A stretch of DNA of 64,000 bases from Bremia lactucae (Eukaryota > Oomycota > Peronosporomycetes > Peronosporales > Peronosporaceae), in the NCBI RefSeq assembly GCF_004359215.1, contig NC_090610.1, positions 8,707,517 through 8,771,516 of the forward strand. The letters run 5' to 3'. The translations under genes were made by a program, and so were the position numbers. Shown here in pieces: positions 35,610 through 46,288 of this stretch. Within the stretch, counting starts at the first letter, position 1; each line of letters starts with the position of its first letter. The notes below the pieces were generated by a model. It was not told where the DNA came from. It ran no database searches and saw only the letters and a program-made list of their open reading frames with translations.

Positions 35610-36400
35610 TCATCGCCCCCTGCAATAAAAATATGAATTGCAATACTTTTGTAGGCAATAGTATTGCACCATTAAAGAGCAGAAAGAAATCAAACAGCAG
35701 ATAGCAATGCCAAACGAGAGCAAGAAGACGGCAATAACTTCACATAGCTGTAAAACAAAGCGGCCTCGAATGATTGGTACATTCAACTCCTCGTTTTCAC
35801 GGTTAATGCTACTTGAGCTGTTTATTGCCGCGTTTATTGGATTTGAATGCTGTCGTTGAAAAGGCGCAAACATTCGAAGCCCGGATTCTGGGAACGACAC
35901 GATCATAGCCACTGGAAAGTGTCAGATAAATGATTGAATAAAGAATTGCGACCGAGTGACAGTCTTGATAGTCTGCGAGCGTTTGTAATTGTCCATCTAC
36001 ACTCCGACAAAGGGATTATAAAATACAAACCCCGAACGCAATAGACGACGTGCAAAGAACATAATGTTAATAAATCCGATACAGAGCCACTGTCGAGGAA
36101 CGTTGGCGAGTTTTCCTTGCGGTTTTTTCATGTTGGCTTGGTGCCTTCGCTTCATCTCCATTCAAAGTGGTCGATTTGTTGGTGTCTGGGCGATCTGATA
36201 CGACGAATGCGACGTGGTGCTGGACTGATCGTCTAGGACGAGTGGTGTTATACGAAATTCATGAGTGAGGGTCACGACAGGTTCATTCTGTTCACGTGCA
36301 GCTCTGTGACCTCTGGAATTGTATTGTCGACATTCTCGGTGGCAATGATGGCCTCGGAGATTTTTAGAAAAAATGCGTCGACACTGCTATGATGACTGCA
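35610..36400 (-). CDS. Possible spliced small membrane protein, unrecognised
   Basis: The minus strand has three coding-like blocks in one frame separated by stops: 36375-36170 (open, no ATG; hydrophilic, with THEFRITPLVLDD), 36165-36000 (ATG start, MEMKRRHQANMKKPQGK, then FINIMFFARRLLRSG), and 35906-35610 (ATG, SFPESGLRMFAPFQRQHS followed by one membrane segment LQLCEVIAVFLLSFGIAIC). A 50-bp GT-AG intron at 35613-35662 would end the protein soon after CSLM. I could not place the upstream introns convincingly. No family recognised; it may be a real small gene or chance. Confidence 0.3.
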
Positions 36401-36875
36401 AATCGCACGAGCTCTAAGGTTTTATTTCTAATGTCCTTATTCCAAGCAAATGTGATTGAGATATAGATAGACCCATGTCCTACTTTGACGTGTCCTTTAA
36501 GCGAGGGTGGTACAGATTACGTTTGGATTACGACGCAATGATGTCCGCAGTGCATGTGCACGTAATAATACTATTAAAGTCTAACGGGCCGAGTTCGTAT
36601 ACTATAGGTTAAGACACGATTGCTGGAGAAGTTAAAGCACGATTATAAAGGAAGCGAAGATTTTTTGCACGCAAAGCCGACCTGATTTGATTATTGTCTT
36701 AACATGGTAACGCTAACGTTACGTAGCGGTAACATCAGCGTTGCCATGTAAAGACAAATTCAGAAAAGCTGGAAGCACGCAGCATGTGTTCACTTCTTGT
36801 GACTTTGTAGAAAATGCGCAACTACTTAGTGCCATCTATGACGCCGATTGCGCATGTTTGCTCTTTCACCACGAT
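36401..36875. other. Intergenic; one imperfect hairpin
   Basis: No gene. An inverted repeat lies at 36696-36714/36737-36755 (17 of 19 bp paired). Confidence 0.5.
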
Positions 36876-37349
36876 TGTAACGGGGTGTGTCCGCTACATG
36901 AATATTATTTCCAATAAGAGGAATAATAAATATTATATTCTAGGAGAGGAAATAAATAAAAAAGTACAAAATAATTATCTTTGTTAATTTTGACTTGATA
37001 ATGCCAATTTTACCAAATTTGGTATTATACATATCAATCCCGCCAATCGTAATTATAAGCCACGATTGTGCGGTTCGCAAGTAGGCGCCATACAAAGCTT
37101 GTTACTACTATAGTATAGTCAGTAGTAGATAGAAATCGTTACGTTGGAACTTAATATATTAATACAGTCTTACTACTACGTTTCTTTATTATAAAGCCTT
37201 AGTCTAGACCTTTAGCGAGAGACCCTTAGCTTCATTATAAACCTTCCTCTGTACCTTTGTGTACGTGAAGTTTCGAGGCACCTAACCTACACTTAAATCA
37301 GTGTAAGGTTAGCTAGTACTGATCAGTACGTGAAAGGTGCGCCGTTACA
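36876..37349 (+). mobile_element. Ty3/Gypsy LTR, family 3 (5' LTR of a plus-strand element)
   Basis: 474 bp, TGTAACGGGGTGTG at the left and GCCGTTACA at the right. It aligns in reverse orientation with 45828-46288 (shared blocks include the ACCAAATTTGGTA palindrome and a TAGTACTGATCAGTAC hairpin at the end). A TGG-starting primer site follows at 37352 and then gag, so this is a 5' LTR. Confidence 0.85.
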
Positions 37350-37379
37350 CCTGGTGGCACTTCGTAGTCCGCTGAACGG

Positions 37380-39040
37380 CCTACGCACGTACCATCCAAA
37401 ATGGACATGTTGGGAAGAAGAAGGAGTGAGCCTTCAAGCCCCTCAAGAAGGCTATCATGCAACGCGTGAAAGGTTCGCTCATTTGAGTGACCTTGAATGG
37501 AGAGCGATCAGACGCATGAGTTCGGTTGTAGGCGGGCCAGCCGTTGAGGCCATGATGTTCACTCTGATCACAGACGAACAACATGAGGCCATAGCCGAGT
37601 TCATACATCATGAACTCGACGAAGTCCAGGAAAAGAAGCCTTGCCTCACCAGCAAGGATCTCAAAACGCAAAGATGTTGACAGAACAGGGTGCTTAACAA
37701 TTACAAGTGTTGAGACAGCAGCATTTACATGCTGCTAGTTGGCCGACGCTTCCACGTCGACCTAAAACCTTAAAGATATAAAACTCTAAGTTTAAGGCAG
37801 TGGAAGGCGAATCCGTAAAAGATGGTTCATCGAATTAGACGACGCCATTGACGCTCGCCGTATCAGTGATAATGCGACAAAAGTAAAATTTGGCATGTCC
37901 AACTTAGCCGGACGTGCTAAATCTTTGGCCTTGGGGATCAAGCTTCACGACCCATCAGTTCTTAAGTGATATGAGCTCAGGCAAACATTTGAGCCGCCAC
38001 GTACCGAATTCAAGGCTCGAGCCGAGCTCCTGAATTTGAAGCAGCAAGCGCGACCTTCACGCTTATGCCCAATATACACGACACCTGGTCAGTTGTATCG
38101 TGAGTCATCCAATTGATGAACAGACACAGGTTGCTGTGCATCAAGGGTCTTGCAGACGGTCCTGTCAAGACCCACCTATTCTGGCTCGAATTTAGAGACG
38201 CTTGACCAAGCGATCTTAGTAGCGGAACAAGAGAACATCAGTCAGAATCAGGCTTTCCTCCACTTGGGTGCTTATCGTCCACCGAATCAACAAGATATCG
38301 GAGTCCAGAACCCATGGATCTCTCGTATGTACACAGCGAGAAACCTCGCTCTTTATGTTACAAACGATTACGAAAACGTAATCGCTGTCAAAAGACGAAC
38401 CACTACTCCTTTAAGTATAGTGCCCCACGGCACTGCCTAGAAACATTGAGCGAGAAGATCGACTTCCCGCTAGGGACAGGGGGGGACGCGGATCCGACGC
38501 TGTTGCGAAATCGCAGCGGCGAGGCGGATCGTCAAAAAATGGTCGGGGTCAGTAGGCACGTGACGCCCTACTGATCCAGCAACGTCTAAAGAACTTTCAG
38601 GCCTTTTTAAGAAAAAAACTGCTCCTCACACACAATCATTGTGTAATTGCCCCAGGTGATGAGGTGAAGCTCATCACCTTGAAAATAAAAAGCTTCAAAT
38701 TAATTGCCACTAAAGTCGCTAGTCGATTGTGGGGCGTCGATCCCTTCAAAACTGCAGGCTCGAGTTCGTTGAGCGCGATATCCCTTTAAGAGGATGACGG
38801 TGCGCCTAGCAATAGGCGCATCTGTGATAGTAACGAAACGTGTTGTTGGTTTCCAATACACGTCAAAGGGTAAACAGTTCGATGATTATTTCATCGTACT
38901 TGATTTGGATGACAATTTAATGTCATCCTTGGATTACAATGGCTGAGAAAGTAAGAGCCATGCATTAATTGGCAGCATCAAGCCGTGACGATGCCTGTCT
39001 CTCGTTAAACAAATTGTCATCTGATCTTGGAGCTTCCATA
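37380..39040 (+). pseudogene. Gag and protease region of the family 3 plus-strand element
   Basis: Gag leader: RERFAHLSDLEWRAIRRM and EFIHHELDEVQEK (37467-37640). Gag core: MSNLAGRAKSLALGIKLHDP (37895-37955) with a frame break after it. Zinc-knuckle site: MDLSYVHSEKP then KRLRKRNRCQK (38314-38400); the first knuckle Cys is Arg here. Post-knuckle and protease-flank sequence: DEVKLITLKI (38660) and DDYFIVLDLDDN (38882-38920). Stops and frame changes make it non-functional. Similarity ends near 39040, where an element of opposite orientation begins. Confidence 0.8.
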
Positions 39041-39165
39041 AGCACGTGGATGTCATAGCGATTAAATAAAGTGCAGTTTCCCTTTTGATCTTAAACCGTT
39101 AAGTGCCTTCCTATGACTTGCGCAATGATCTGTAAGAGATAGAAGCCTTTCTAAGGTATATACTC

Positions 39166-39612
39166 TTGTATATGCTCGTCGACGATGTGACGAGCCTTAT
39201 TGCATCATCCAACTCGACGAACCATCTTAAGAGGGAGTCTCTTCGACTCCCCTACACTTAGAGATGTCTATCTTTAAGGTTTTGGGACGACGCGTGTGCT
39301 TCATCCCAGGCACAGGGTTCTGTACCTGTTGCAACCTCAACAGCTCTGCCTGTTGAGAGCTTGCTGATTAAGCAAGGCTACATTCTCCTTTGCCTCGTCA
39401 AGTTCATGTTGTATGGAGTTGGCGATGGCTAAATGGAGGGCATCTCTGTCCAAACCGGACAGCATGGCCAAGATGGCATCATTCCCTACGGTCGAACTCC
39501 TTTTTATGTCGCTTAGAAAGGAGGAGCTATCACGCGAAACGTGATGCGTATTTCCATTATCATCTAATATATCCATGTAAGATAGTACTGTGTTTCTTGG
39601 ACGGACCAACAA
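39166..39612 (-). pseudogene. Gag fragment of a family 1 minus-strand element
   Basis: The minus-strand frame starting MDILDDNGNTHHV (about 39577) continues through SSTVGNDAILAMLSGLDRDAL and SIQHELDEAKENVALLNQQ. It matches the gag of the 46294-49612 element and is cut at about 39166. Its 5' LTR is at 39624-40236. Confidence 0.8.
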
Positions 39613-39623
39613 GTGCTACCAGG

Positions 39624-40236
39624 TGTAACGGGGCACTGCCGGCTTGTGCTGCTTCAGTACAAGTCCACTTCGCACTGCCTCAGTGCGAGTGGTGTCTCAC
39701 GTCACTTCACGTACACTAGCACGTGCAAAGAAGGCTCTCTTTAAAACAGTTTCTTTGAAGAGAATTAAAAGTAAACTGTATTTAATATAATGAGTTCTTC
39801 TGTTTCTATCTATTTAATACTAGCTTAATTATATAAATACAAAACATGTATTAAAGTATTATCTGTCTCTCTGTGCGCGCGTCCAGTGCTGACTGGACCG
39901 CAGAGCAAGTACAGCTATCCCTCGGATAACTTATTTCCCTGAATCCTTATAACCCCGCAAACTTATAGATTTCGACGTCCACCGTGGTCGTTCTATGGTC
40001 GCTTACTTATGAATTACTATAATCCGATAACTAATAACCTCGGATAACTGATGGGAAAGATGCTAGAAGTTATCCGAGGGAGTACTGTAAACGTAATAGC
40101 CTATATCAACCAATGGATAAGCTTCCGAATATTACTATATCAAGTAATACACTACAGATATTATCTACCTTTTAGATAATATAGTAACTAACAACCTTTA
40201 AGTGTTCATTTCATGTAACGAAAACACCCCGTTACC
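39624..40236 (-). mobile_element. Ty3/Gypsy LTR, family 1, carrying a MITE-like insert
   Basis: It aligns with the LTRs at 6218-6646 and 49112-49612 on both sides of a 174-bp insert (39913-40086). On the minus strand it is the 5' LTR of the gag fragment ending at 39612. Ends: TGTAACGGGGCAC at 39624 and CACCCCGTTACC at 40236 (expected GTTACA). Confidence 0.88.
39913..40086. mobile_element. MITE-like foldback insertion inside an LTR
   Basis: This 174-bp segment is absent from the two sister LTRs. Its ends are inverted: AGCTATCCCTCGGATAAC on the left pairs with the right end (GTTATCCGAGGGAGTACT), 14 of 18 bp including an unbroken 12-bp core. A third copy of CCTCGGATAACT is inside (about 40048). 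Flanking GTAC/GTAA could be a short target duplication. It has no coding capacity, as expected for a non-autonomous DNA transposon. Confidence 0.65.
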
Positions 40237-40249
40237 AACTAGTGCCCAC

Positions 40250-40302
40250 GGAGAAGTTATACTCCGCGAAGAAAGACAACCATCTCGCCATTCTTTGCGA
40301 GA
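40250..40302 (-). pseudogene. Short inverted RNase H fragment
   Basis: About 51 bp encode LSQRMARWLSFFAEYNF on the minus strand, the same stretch as at 45462-45512 on the plus strand. It sits between an LTR end (40236) and plus-strand integrase sequence (from 40310), with no other RNase H sequence around it. Confidence 0.75.
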
Positions 40303-40309
40303 GGCCCGT

Positions 40310-41680
40310 ACCCATAGGGTGTTTAAAGTCTATAAGTATGGATTTTGTTTTCGGTCTACCGAAAGATTCGGTCAGTAACTCCGGCACAGTGGTATTTGTT
40401 GACCGATTGAGCGAAATGGCTCACTTAGCGGCTGTGCCGGATACCACTGATGAAGAAGGTACAGCAAGGCTGTTCATCAATCGCGTGTTTCGACAACACG
40501 TCTTGCCAGTGGCAATTGACTCTGATCGGGACTCCCGTTTCTCGGATTAATTCTGGAAATCGATTTAGCGAGTGCTTGGCACCAGATTGAATATATCCAC
40601 CGCGGACCATCCGCAGATCGATGGTCAACTTGAACGTGTCAATCGCGTCATTGAAGACGCGATTGACACGTTCAAGTTGTTTTACACAGTGTGTGTGCTC
40701 AGATACCAAAGCGCTGGAGCTTAGTGCTCCCAGTGGCGGAATTTGCGTTAAATAACGCTGTATAACCTCTACAGACTACACTCCGTTCTATGTCAACGGT
40801 CTCATGTTCCTTAACAATACCACTGCATGGCTCAGGGCTTGGTGGGAGAGAACTTGCCGATAGGCTTGCTGATATCAGCCTTGTAACTATTCGGAAAGCG
40901 AGTTTCTCGCGACGCGGTTAGTGTCTTAAGACATGTAGGGGACACGATGGGTGATAGCCAAGACAAACAAAAAGAACAAGCAGATGCCAAAAGCATTAGC
41001 TGTAATATTCTTATGTGGTGGAAAACCGAGTTTGATTTAGTGCTAATAATCTACCTACTAGCTTGGTTTCCGCGGTCTTCAAGACCAAATTGCGCCCGCG
41101 CTTTATTGGACCATTTACGGTCGTGGCCAAGAAGGGCCTAGCTTACACGCTAAACCTTCCTAGCAAGCTGCGTACACACCCAGTGTGATACGTCGGCATT
41201 ATCGGGACTTTTCCCACGTGGACTTAAAGCGCTTGCGCCGGGACAGGCGGTCATGCCGCAGATTGCTATATCCTCACCAGGATGTCCAGCCGGCCCTTAA
41301 AACGAGGTTGCTGACGCTCCAGCATCGAAAGACGGTTCTGAACCGCCTCAAAAGAGAGCCTTGCTCTCAAACCGAGCAAGGCTCTCACGAAGAAGTCACA
41401 CCTCTTGTTTTAAAGCATGAAATGCTTCCGTCAAGATTTCGGCCACCTCCCGCGCTGCTTGATGCGCGAGAGATCCTTCAGTTTCACGTGGAGAAACATT
41501 ATAGCGACGTCGTCGTAAGGGCCAATACCAGTATCTGGTGAAGTGGCTGGGGCTACCCGTCTTCTGAAGACTCTTGGGAGTTTGAGGTACCTCTTCGGCA
41601 AGGTTACCCGTACGCCGTTGACGATTTTGAGCGCCAAGCTCAGGGTCAACTCGCATCAAACAACGCTTTCTACCACTAAA
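40310..41680 (+). pseudogene. Gypsy integrase and chromodomain, plus strand
   Basis: SMDFVFGLPKDSVSN (first catalytic Asp, about 40340), SDRDSRFSD (second Asp, about 40527) and the DGQLERVNRVIED block holding the catalytic Glu (40620-40656). C-terminal parts: ADRLADISLVTIRKA (about 40860), DSQDKQKEQADAK (40950), then a chromodomain-type block with LVKWLGYP-like and SSEDSWEFEVPLRQGYPYAVDDF sequence near 41530-41630. Broken by several stops. It probably belongs to the family 3 element starting at 36876, separated from its gag by the inserted family 1 element. Confidence 0.75.
40626..40679. repeat. Perfect 24-bp inverted repeat within integrase
   Basis: The left arm 40626-40649 and right arm 40656-40679 are exact complements with a 6-nt loop (ATTGAA). 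The left arm is normal integrase coding sequence (ERVNRV). The right arm replaces the expected continuation with its reverse complement. Confidence 0.95.
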
Positions 41681-43319
41681 AGTGGAATTGCTTGATTCTA
41701 TAGCCTCAGTGCGGCTTCGACTATGGTTGCACGGTCAACCATAGCACTAAAATATCGGCTAGGCCTTTCTTCGTTTTGCGGCATAAATGCCGAACGTAAC
41801 TGGCCTTTGGCCTTAATTAAGCTTGGCGAAATCGAAGCGAAGCTTCCGTATCAAACGAACATCAGCCACATTTGCAGACTCTCTCATATTCCAAATATTG
41901 AGGAGGCGGCGGGCCGATGGACCCAGATCTCAAATGAGACTTCGTTTTTCCTCTTGTTTCGTTTGGAAACAAAACGATCGGAAATTCCCTCATTGAGGTC
42001 ATGAAGCCCCACGGGCTTGATCACGTAAACGCGTCAGATACTGACATCGCGTCATTCCCTTTGGCGTAAGCCATCGCCCATGAAAAGCGTCGCGAGCAGC
42101 GATCTCCTCCAGCGACGTCGCCGTGGGACTGAAAATCCAGATAGCCAAGTTGTGACCCGCGATCTCTTTGTGATGCTCTTCCGCACTAAGTGGAGTGAAT
42201 CTGTAAATGAGACTTCGTTTTCACTCCTTCTGTCGTCTTTAGCTTTTGATATCTCGGCGTCTCGACGGCAAGCTTGAACCTCAATGATAATTGCCTGCTC
42301 TTGCGCTTTATCGAGCGGATTCGTAAAAAATGTTGGACTCAGGGTCCTGCGTCCTGCTTAATGCAGTTAAGACATTAGTAGAACCACGTTCTGGGAACGG
42401 ATTCGGGGCCCGCCGACGTTCATCCGGAAAAGAAGGCGTGTAAGATCGGCGCTCTTATTCCTCATCCTCTGATGGAGTGCGACTTTGAAAGTCCATCATT
42501 CCCTCATCATCGAGAAAGGTGCTAAGAGTCTGCGATTCGCGCTTAATTGTTATGGGACAAAAGAAAGCAAAACACAACCAACCGGTTAGCTGTTTAAGTT
42601 TCAACTTCAAAGAGGAAATGGAGCAACTGTTGTCACTTGGTGTCAACAGTCTGGTGAGGAGGGTATAATGGGGCACACATTGGTTGGAAAACCGTTGTTG
42701 TGGTACATTTTACGAGTTGGTAAAATACCCTTTTATCCTATTCTAAAATAGTTGATTAGTTAAAAACCATTTATTATTGGTAACAATTGTGTTCGCCGCC
42801 AGATATAAATCTGGCGGCCGAAATCAATTTATAAATCAGCTAGGGTAAGGTTTTAGATGGCCTCACTTGTGGTTCTGTTGTTTGCACGACTGCACAAGAC
42901 ATAAGTGTGAATACCTATCACACTGTGGAGTTAGATCCCGACGGCTGTGCACAAGCACAGGCAGCGTCGAAGTTAGACCACTCGAATAAATTTAGTAGCA
43001 CGAAACAAGAATGCTTGCTTAGAAAGCAACATCCAAAAAATTTGAAACGCCTGTCTATAAGAGACAGTGCGAAAGTCCTAGATCGACTGAAGCGTCGATC
43101 CTAGTTGATCTTGCTGTGGTAGCGCAACCATTCAGCTAGAAGCAGTGAGGGAGAATACTTCCCAAATAAAAGTTTAAGGAATAGATCCCCAAGAATCTGC
43201 GGAAACAAGTCCCCAGAATCCTGTACTAAAAGGTTCTCAGGTATTATGAAACTATGTTCCAAAGAGAAACTGAGGCAATCAATGTCTTAGCAAACAATGG
43301 ATCAAGCGTAGGCGCTTAT
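41681..43319. other. Retroelement non-coding or decayed region; hairpin-rich
   Basis: No recognised gene. Perfect inverted repeats are frequent: 41721-41729/41736-41744 (9 bp) and 42795-42804/42809-42818 (10 bp, loop ATAA). The sequence near 42640-42725 resembles 32350-32420. The frame at 42907-43104 has no motif. Confidence 0.5.
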
Positions 43320-44900
43320 ACACTTGATTAAATGAGAGAGCTCATAATCCGGCCTGCGTGATAACGCATCAGTCAAAGCATTCTGCTTGCCAGGCTTATA
43401 TTCCACCTCGAAATTGTATTCTGCAAAAACTGAAAGCGATCGGGCCATTCTCTGTGAGAGATGGGGCAGCTTAGTCGGAGTGCGTAATCACGCGTGATCT
43501 TATACATCACAAACGTCTTAAAACCTAGCAATGAATTCCGAATTTGACGAGAGCATACTTCATACCAAGTAACTCTTTGTTATGAACTGGATAGATCTTT
43601 TCCGCAGCTGTAAGCTGTCTAGACTCGAACGCAATAAGACGTTCACGCCCATCAACATCTATTAGAAACAGAGCACTACCAATGGCAAAACCGAAGCGTC
43701 ACAGACGACACTGAAGGGCCAATTTGGGTTTGGCAGTGCCAGAATCGGCATGGATAAGTCTACCCTTAGCTGTGTGTAAAGAGTTATAATCCTTGCTAGT
43801 TCAGCACCAATCTGTATCCTTTTAAGGAGATTAGATAATGGCCTAGTCAGATCAGCGTAATTTTTTCGCTATATTTGTGTAAATAATTGGCGAGACCAGA
43901 CCACTTACGCACTTTCTTTGGTTATTAGGAACCGGTCAATCTACTATGGCTTTTACCTTAGCAGGATCCGCTCTAAGGCGTCACTTCTCATCGAAGCACC
44001 CTAAGAAAGAAATTTATTCTGCGCCAAAAATGCGGGATCCGCTCTAAGGCGTCACTTCTCAACGAAGCACCCTAAGAAAGAAATTTATTCTGCGCCAAAA
44101 ATGCATTGGCTTACAACTTATTTGTGCGCATACAATCGAGCACTGCTCGCAAATGGTCTAAATGGTTATCTACCTCCGACCGACCCTGCTATGCACGAGA
44201 ATGGACAAAATGTCATCAAAATAAGTCTATGCATAACCTCGACGAGGGCGGAAAAGTTGCGTCACTAAACGATTAAATGTTGCCGGGGCATTGAAAAGCC
44301 CTTGTGGCATAACTAACTACTCCCATAGCATACCGCGGGTGCTAACAGCCATAAGCGGGATATCGCTAGCTCGCATGAGCAGTGGGTAATAACCATCGAC
44401 AAGTAAAGTGCGCTGTACATTAAACATCCCACCAAACTGTTCTGAAGAACATCCTTTCTAGGATGAGGGTTTGTGCTGGTGTAGTGGCCACATTAAGCTT
44501 ATTATAAGCATGCTCAATGCGCCATTTGCCATTTGGCTTTTGACACAAAATGTCGGTGTCGAGTGCCATTCCAGCCTCGTGCTGGCATGAAAAAAATCTT
44601 CAATTACGTCATTGTTCCCTGTGTAAAGGCCACTGTTGTGTGACACAGTATCTGATTCCAGGAACCAAGTCAACTTCATGACGGACACCTCTATCGAGGG
44701 TAAAACAGATGGTGGATTGGTACATACCACATCATGGAATTCCTTAGTTAAGGAATAAATTGGTTCCGTTGGATCTTTAAGGATCGATGACCCACTCCGC
44801 GCACTAAGTGCAGCTTTTGTGTCATTTAGGACAGTTTCGTCCAGAAGTGACGATGAGTTTAACTCAATCGTTGGTCGAATGACCACCAACTCGTCTAGCT
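43320..44900 (-). pseudogene. Gypsy pol fragment: RT and RNase H, minus strand
   Basis: The minus strand from 44889 reads [19 protein letters not shown] (linker), then an RT start ([15 protein letters not shown], shifted frames) and DVLQNS near 44440. Below 43720 RNase H: RERLIAFESRQLTAAEK and PVHNKELLGMKYALVKFGI (about 43650-43540). It matches 20990-22460. Frame breaks throughout. Confidence 0.7.
43964..44104. repeat. 71-bp tandem duplication
   Basis: Units 43964-44034 and 44035-44104 are identical except for one base (CATCG versus CAACG). Confidence 0.92.
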
Positions 44901-45129
44901 CTAAAAGAGCATGTTACGAAAGGATTGCCGCAAGGCTAAATTTTCCCTTGATATTACCGGTTAACTATTTACAAGCGTATGTAATTGCTCACTCAAATTT
45001 CACTTTGTGAGGGTATAATAAACGCTTTCCGTCTCCCCTGTCTTAAAGTAAAGGCAATACGCCCCTTAGAGGCCGGACATTCACGTCCCCAAATTTTCCT
45101 GCCTGGCTTGGTTCTATACCAGAGATGGT

Positions 45130-45512
45130 GTCTTATTCGACATCGAACAAGGATTTAGGTAACTCAACTTCCTTGTCCAGCGACTCAGAATGGTGCCTCC
45201 CCGGCAGCAATTTTGCAATCGGCAGTGCGTTAATGCAATACGACATTGACGGCGCAGAGCGCGTCGTCTGTTATCAATCGCGCAGAGCGCGTCGTCTGTT
45301 ATCAATCGCGTCAGCTTTAACCAGATGAACGCAACGAACCAGTGCATGACAAGAGACTCCTTGCCATGAAATATGCACTGGCTAAGTTTAGGGTGTATCA
45401 CCCGAGAGGTAGACCGTTCATTGTGTGCGTCTTTACGCACGGACGTAAACAGTTCACACCTCTCGCAAAGAATGGCGAGATGGTTGTCCTTTTTCGCGGA
45501 GTATAACTTCTT
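45130..45512 (+). pseudogene. RNase H fragment, plus strand
   Basis: FAIGSALMQYDIDGAERVVCY (45214-45276, the second half of the RNase H start), an AMKYALAKFRVYHPRGRPF block (45365-45425) and LSQRMARWLSFFAEYNF (45462-45512) are in shifting frames. It ends abruptly at 45512, where an oppositely oriented gag begins. Confidence 0.75.
45252..45307. repeat. 28-bp perfect tandem duplication
   Basis: Units 45252-45279 and 45280-45307 are identical. They lie within the RNase H fragment (the codons for AERVVCYQS are duplicated). Confidence 0.95.
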
Positions 45513-45513
45513 T

Positions 45514-45770
45514 TGAGAGCCTTGCTGGTGAAGCAAGGCTACCTTCTCACCGGCCCCGTCGAGTTCATGCTGTATGAACTCGGCTATGGCCGAATGCTGT
45601 TCACCTCTGCCCAGAGTGTACAGCATGGCGCCAATGGCTCGCCCGCCTACGACCAAACTCATTCGTTCGATCGCTCTCCATTCAAGGTCACTCAAATGAG
45701 CGAACCTTTCACGCGTCGCGTGATAGCCTTTTTGAGGGGCTGAAAAGCTCCTTCCTTCTTCATCCAACAC
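45514..45770 (-). pseudogene. Gag N-terminal fragment of a family 3 minus-strand element
   Basis: Starts at ATG 45770 (MLDEEGRSFSAPQKGYHA) and matches the gag leader at 37420-37640: RERFAHLSDLEWRAIERM, EFIQHELDGAGEKVALL. It is cut at about 45514. Its 5' LTR is 45828-46288. Confidence 0.8.
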
Positions 45771-45827
45771 GTCGATGTTGGATGGAACGAGCGTAGGCCG
45801 TTGAACGGACTACGAAGTGCTACCTGG

Positions 45828-46288
45828 CGTAACGGGGCACCTTTCACTAGTACTGATAAGTACTAGTTGACCTTATACTGATTACAGCGTAGGTGAGATG
45901 TCTCGAAACGTCACGTACACAAAGGTCAGAGGCAGGTTTCTAGATACGTAAGGGGCTTAAGCTACCAAAAGGTAATTCAAAGGATTTCAAATTAGGGAGA
46001 AGTAAAACTGTATTATTATAATTAGTTTCCTACGTAACGATCTTATATATACTACTAAATTATTATATTAGTATCTGACTAGGGTCAATTTAGACTTCAA
46101 TTAACCAATCAATAGAGCTAATGTCTTGTTGCATCAATAATATCAAATTTGGTATTATTGGAACTATTTAAGTCAAAATTAATAAAGATAATAATTTTGC
46201 ACTTCTTTATTTATTTCCTCTCATAATGATAAAAATTATTATTCTTTTTATGGGAAATTAACTCTTATGTAACGGGACACCCGTTACA
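45828..46288 (-). mobile_element. Ty3/Gypsy LTR, family 3, reverse orientation
   Basis: Read on the minus strand it starts TGTAACGGGTGTCCCG and ends GGTGCCCCGTTACG, aligning to 36876-37349. On that strand it precedes gag (45770), so it is a 5' LTR. The family 1 element at 46294 lies only 5 bp away. Confidence 0.85.
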
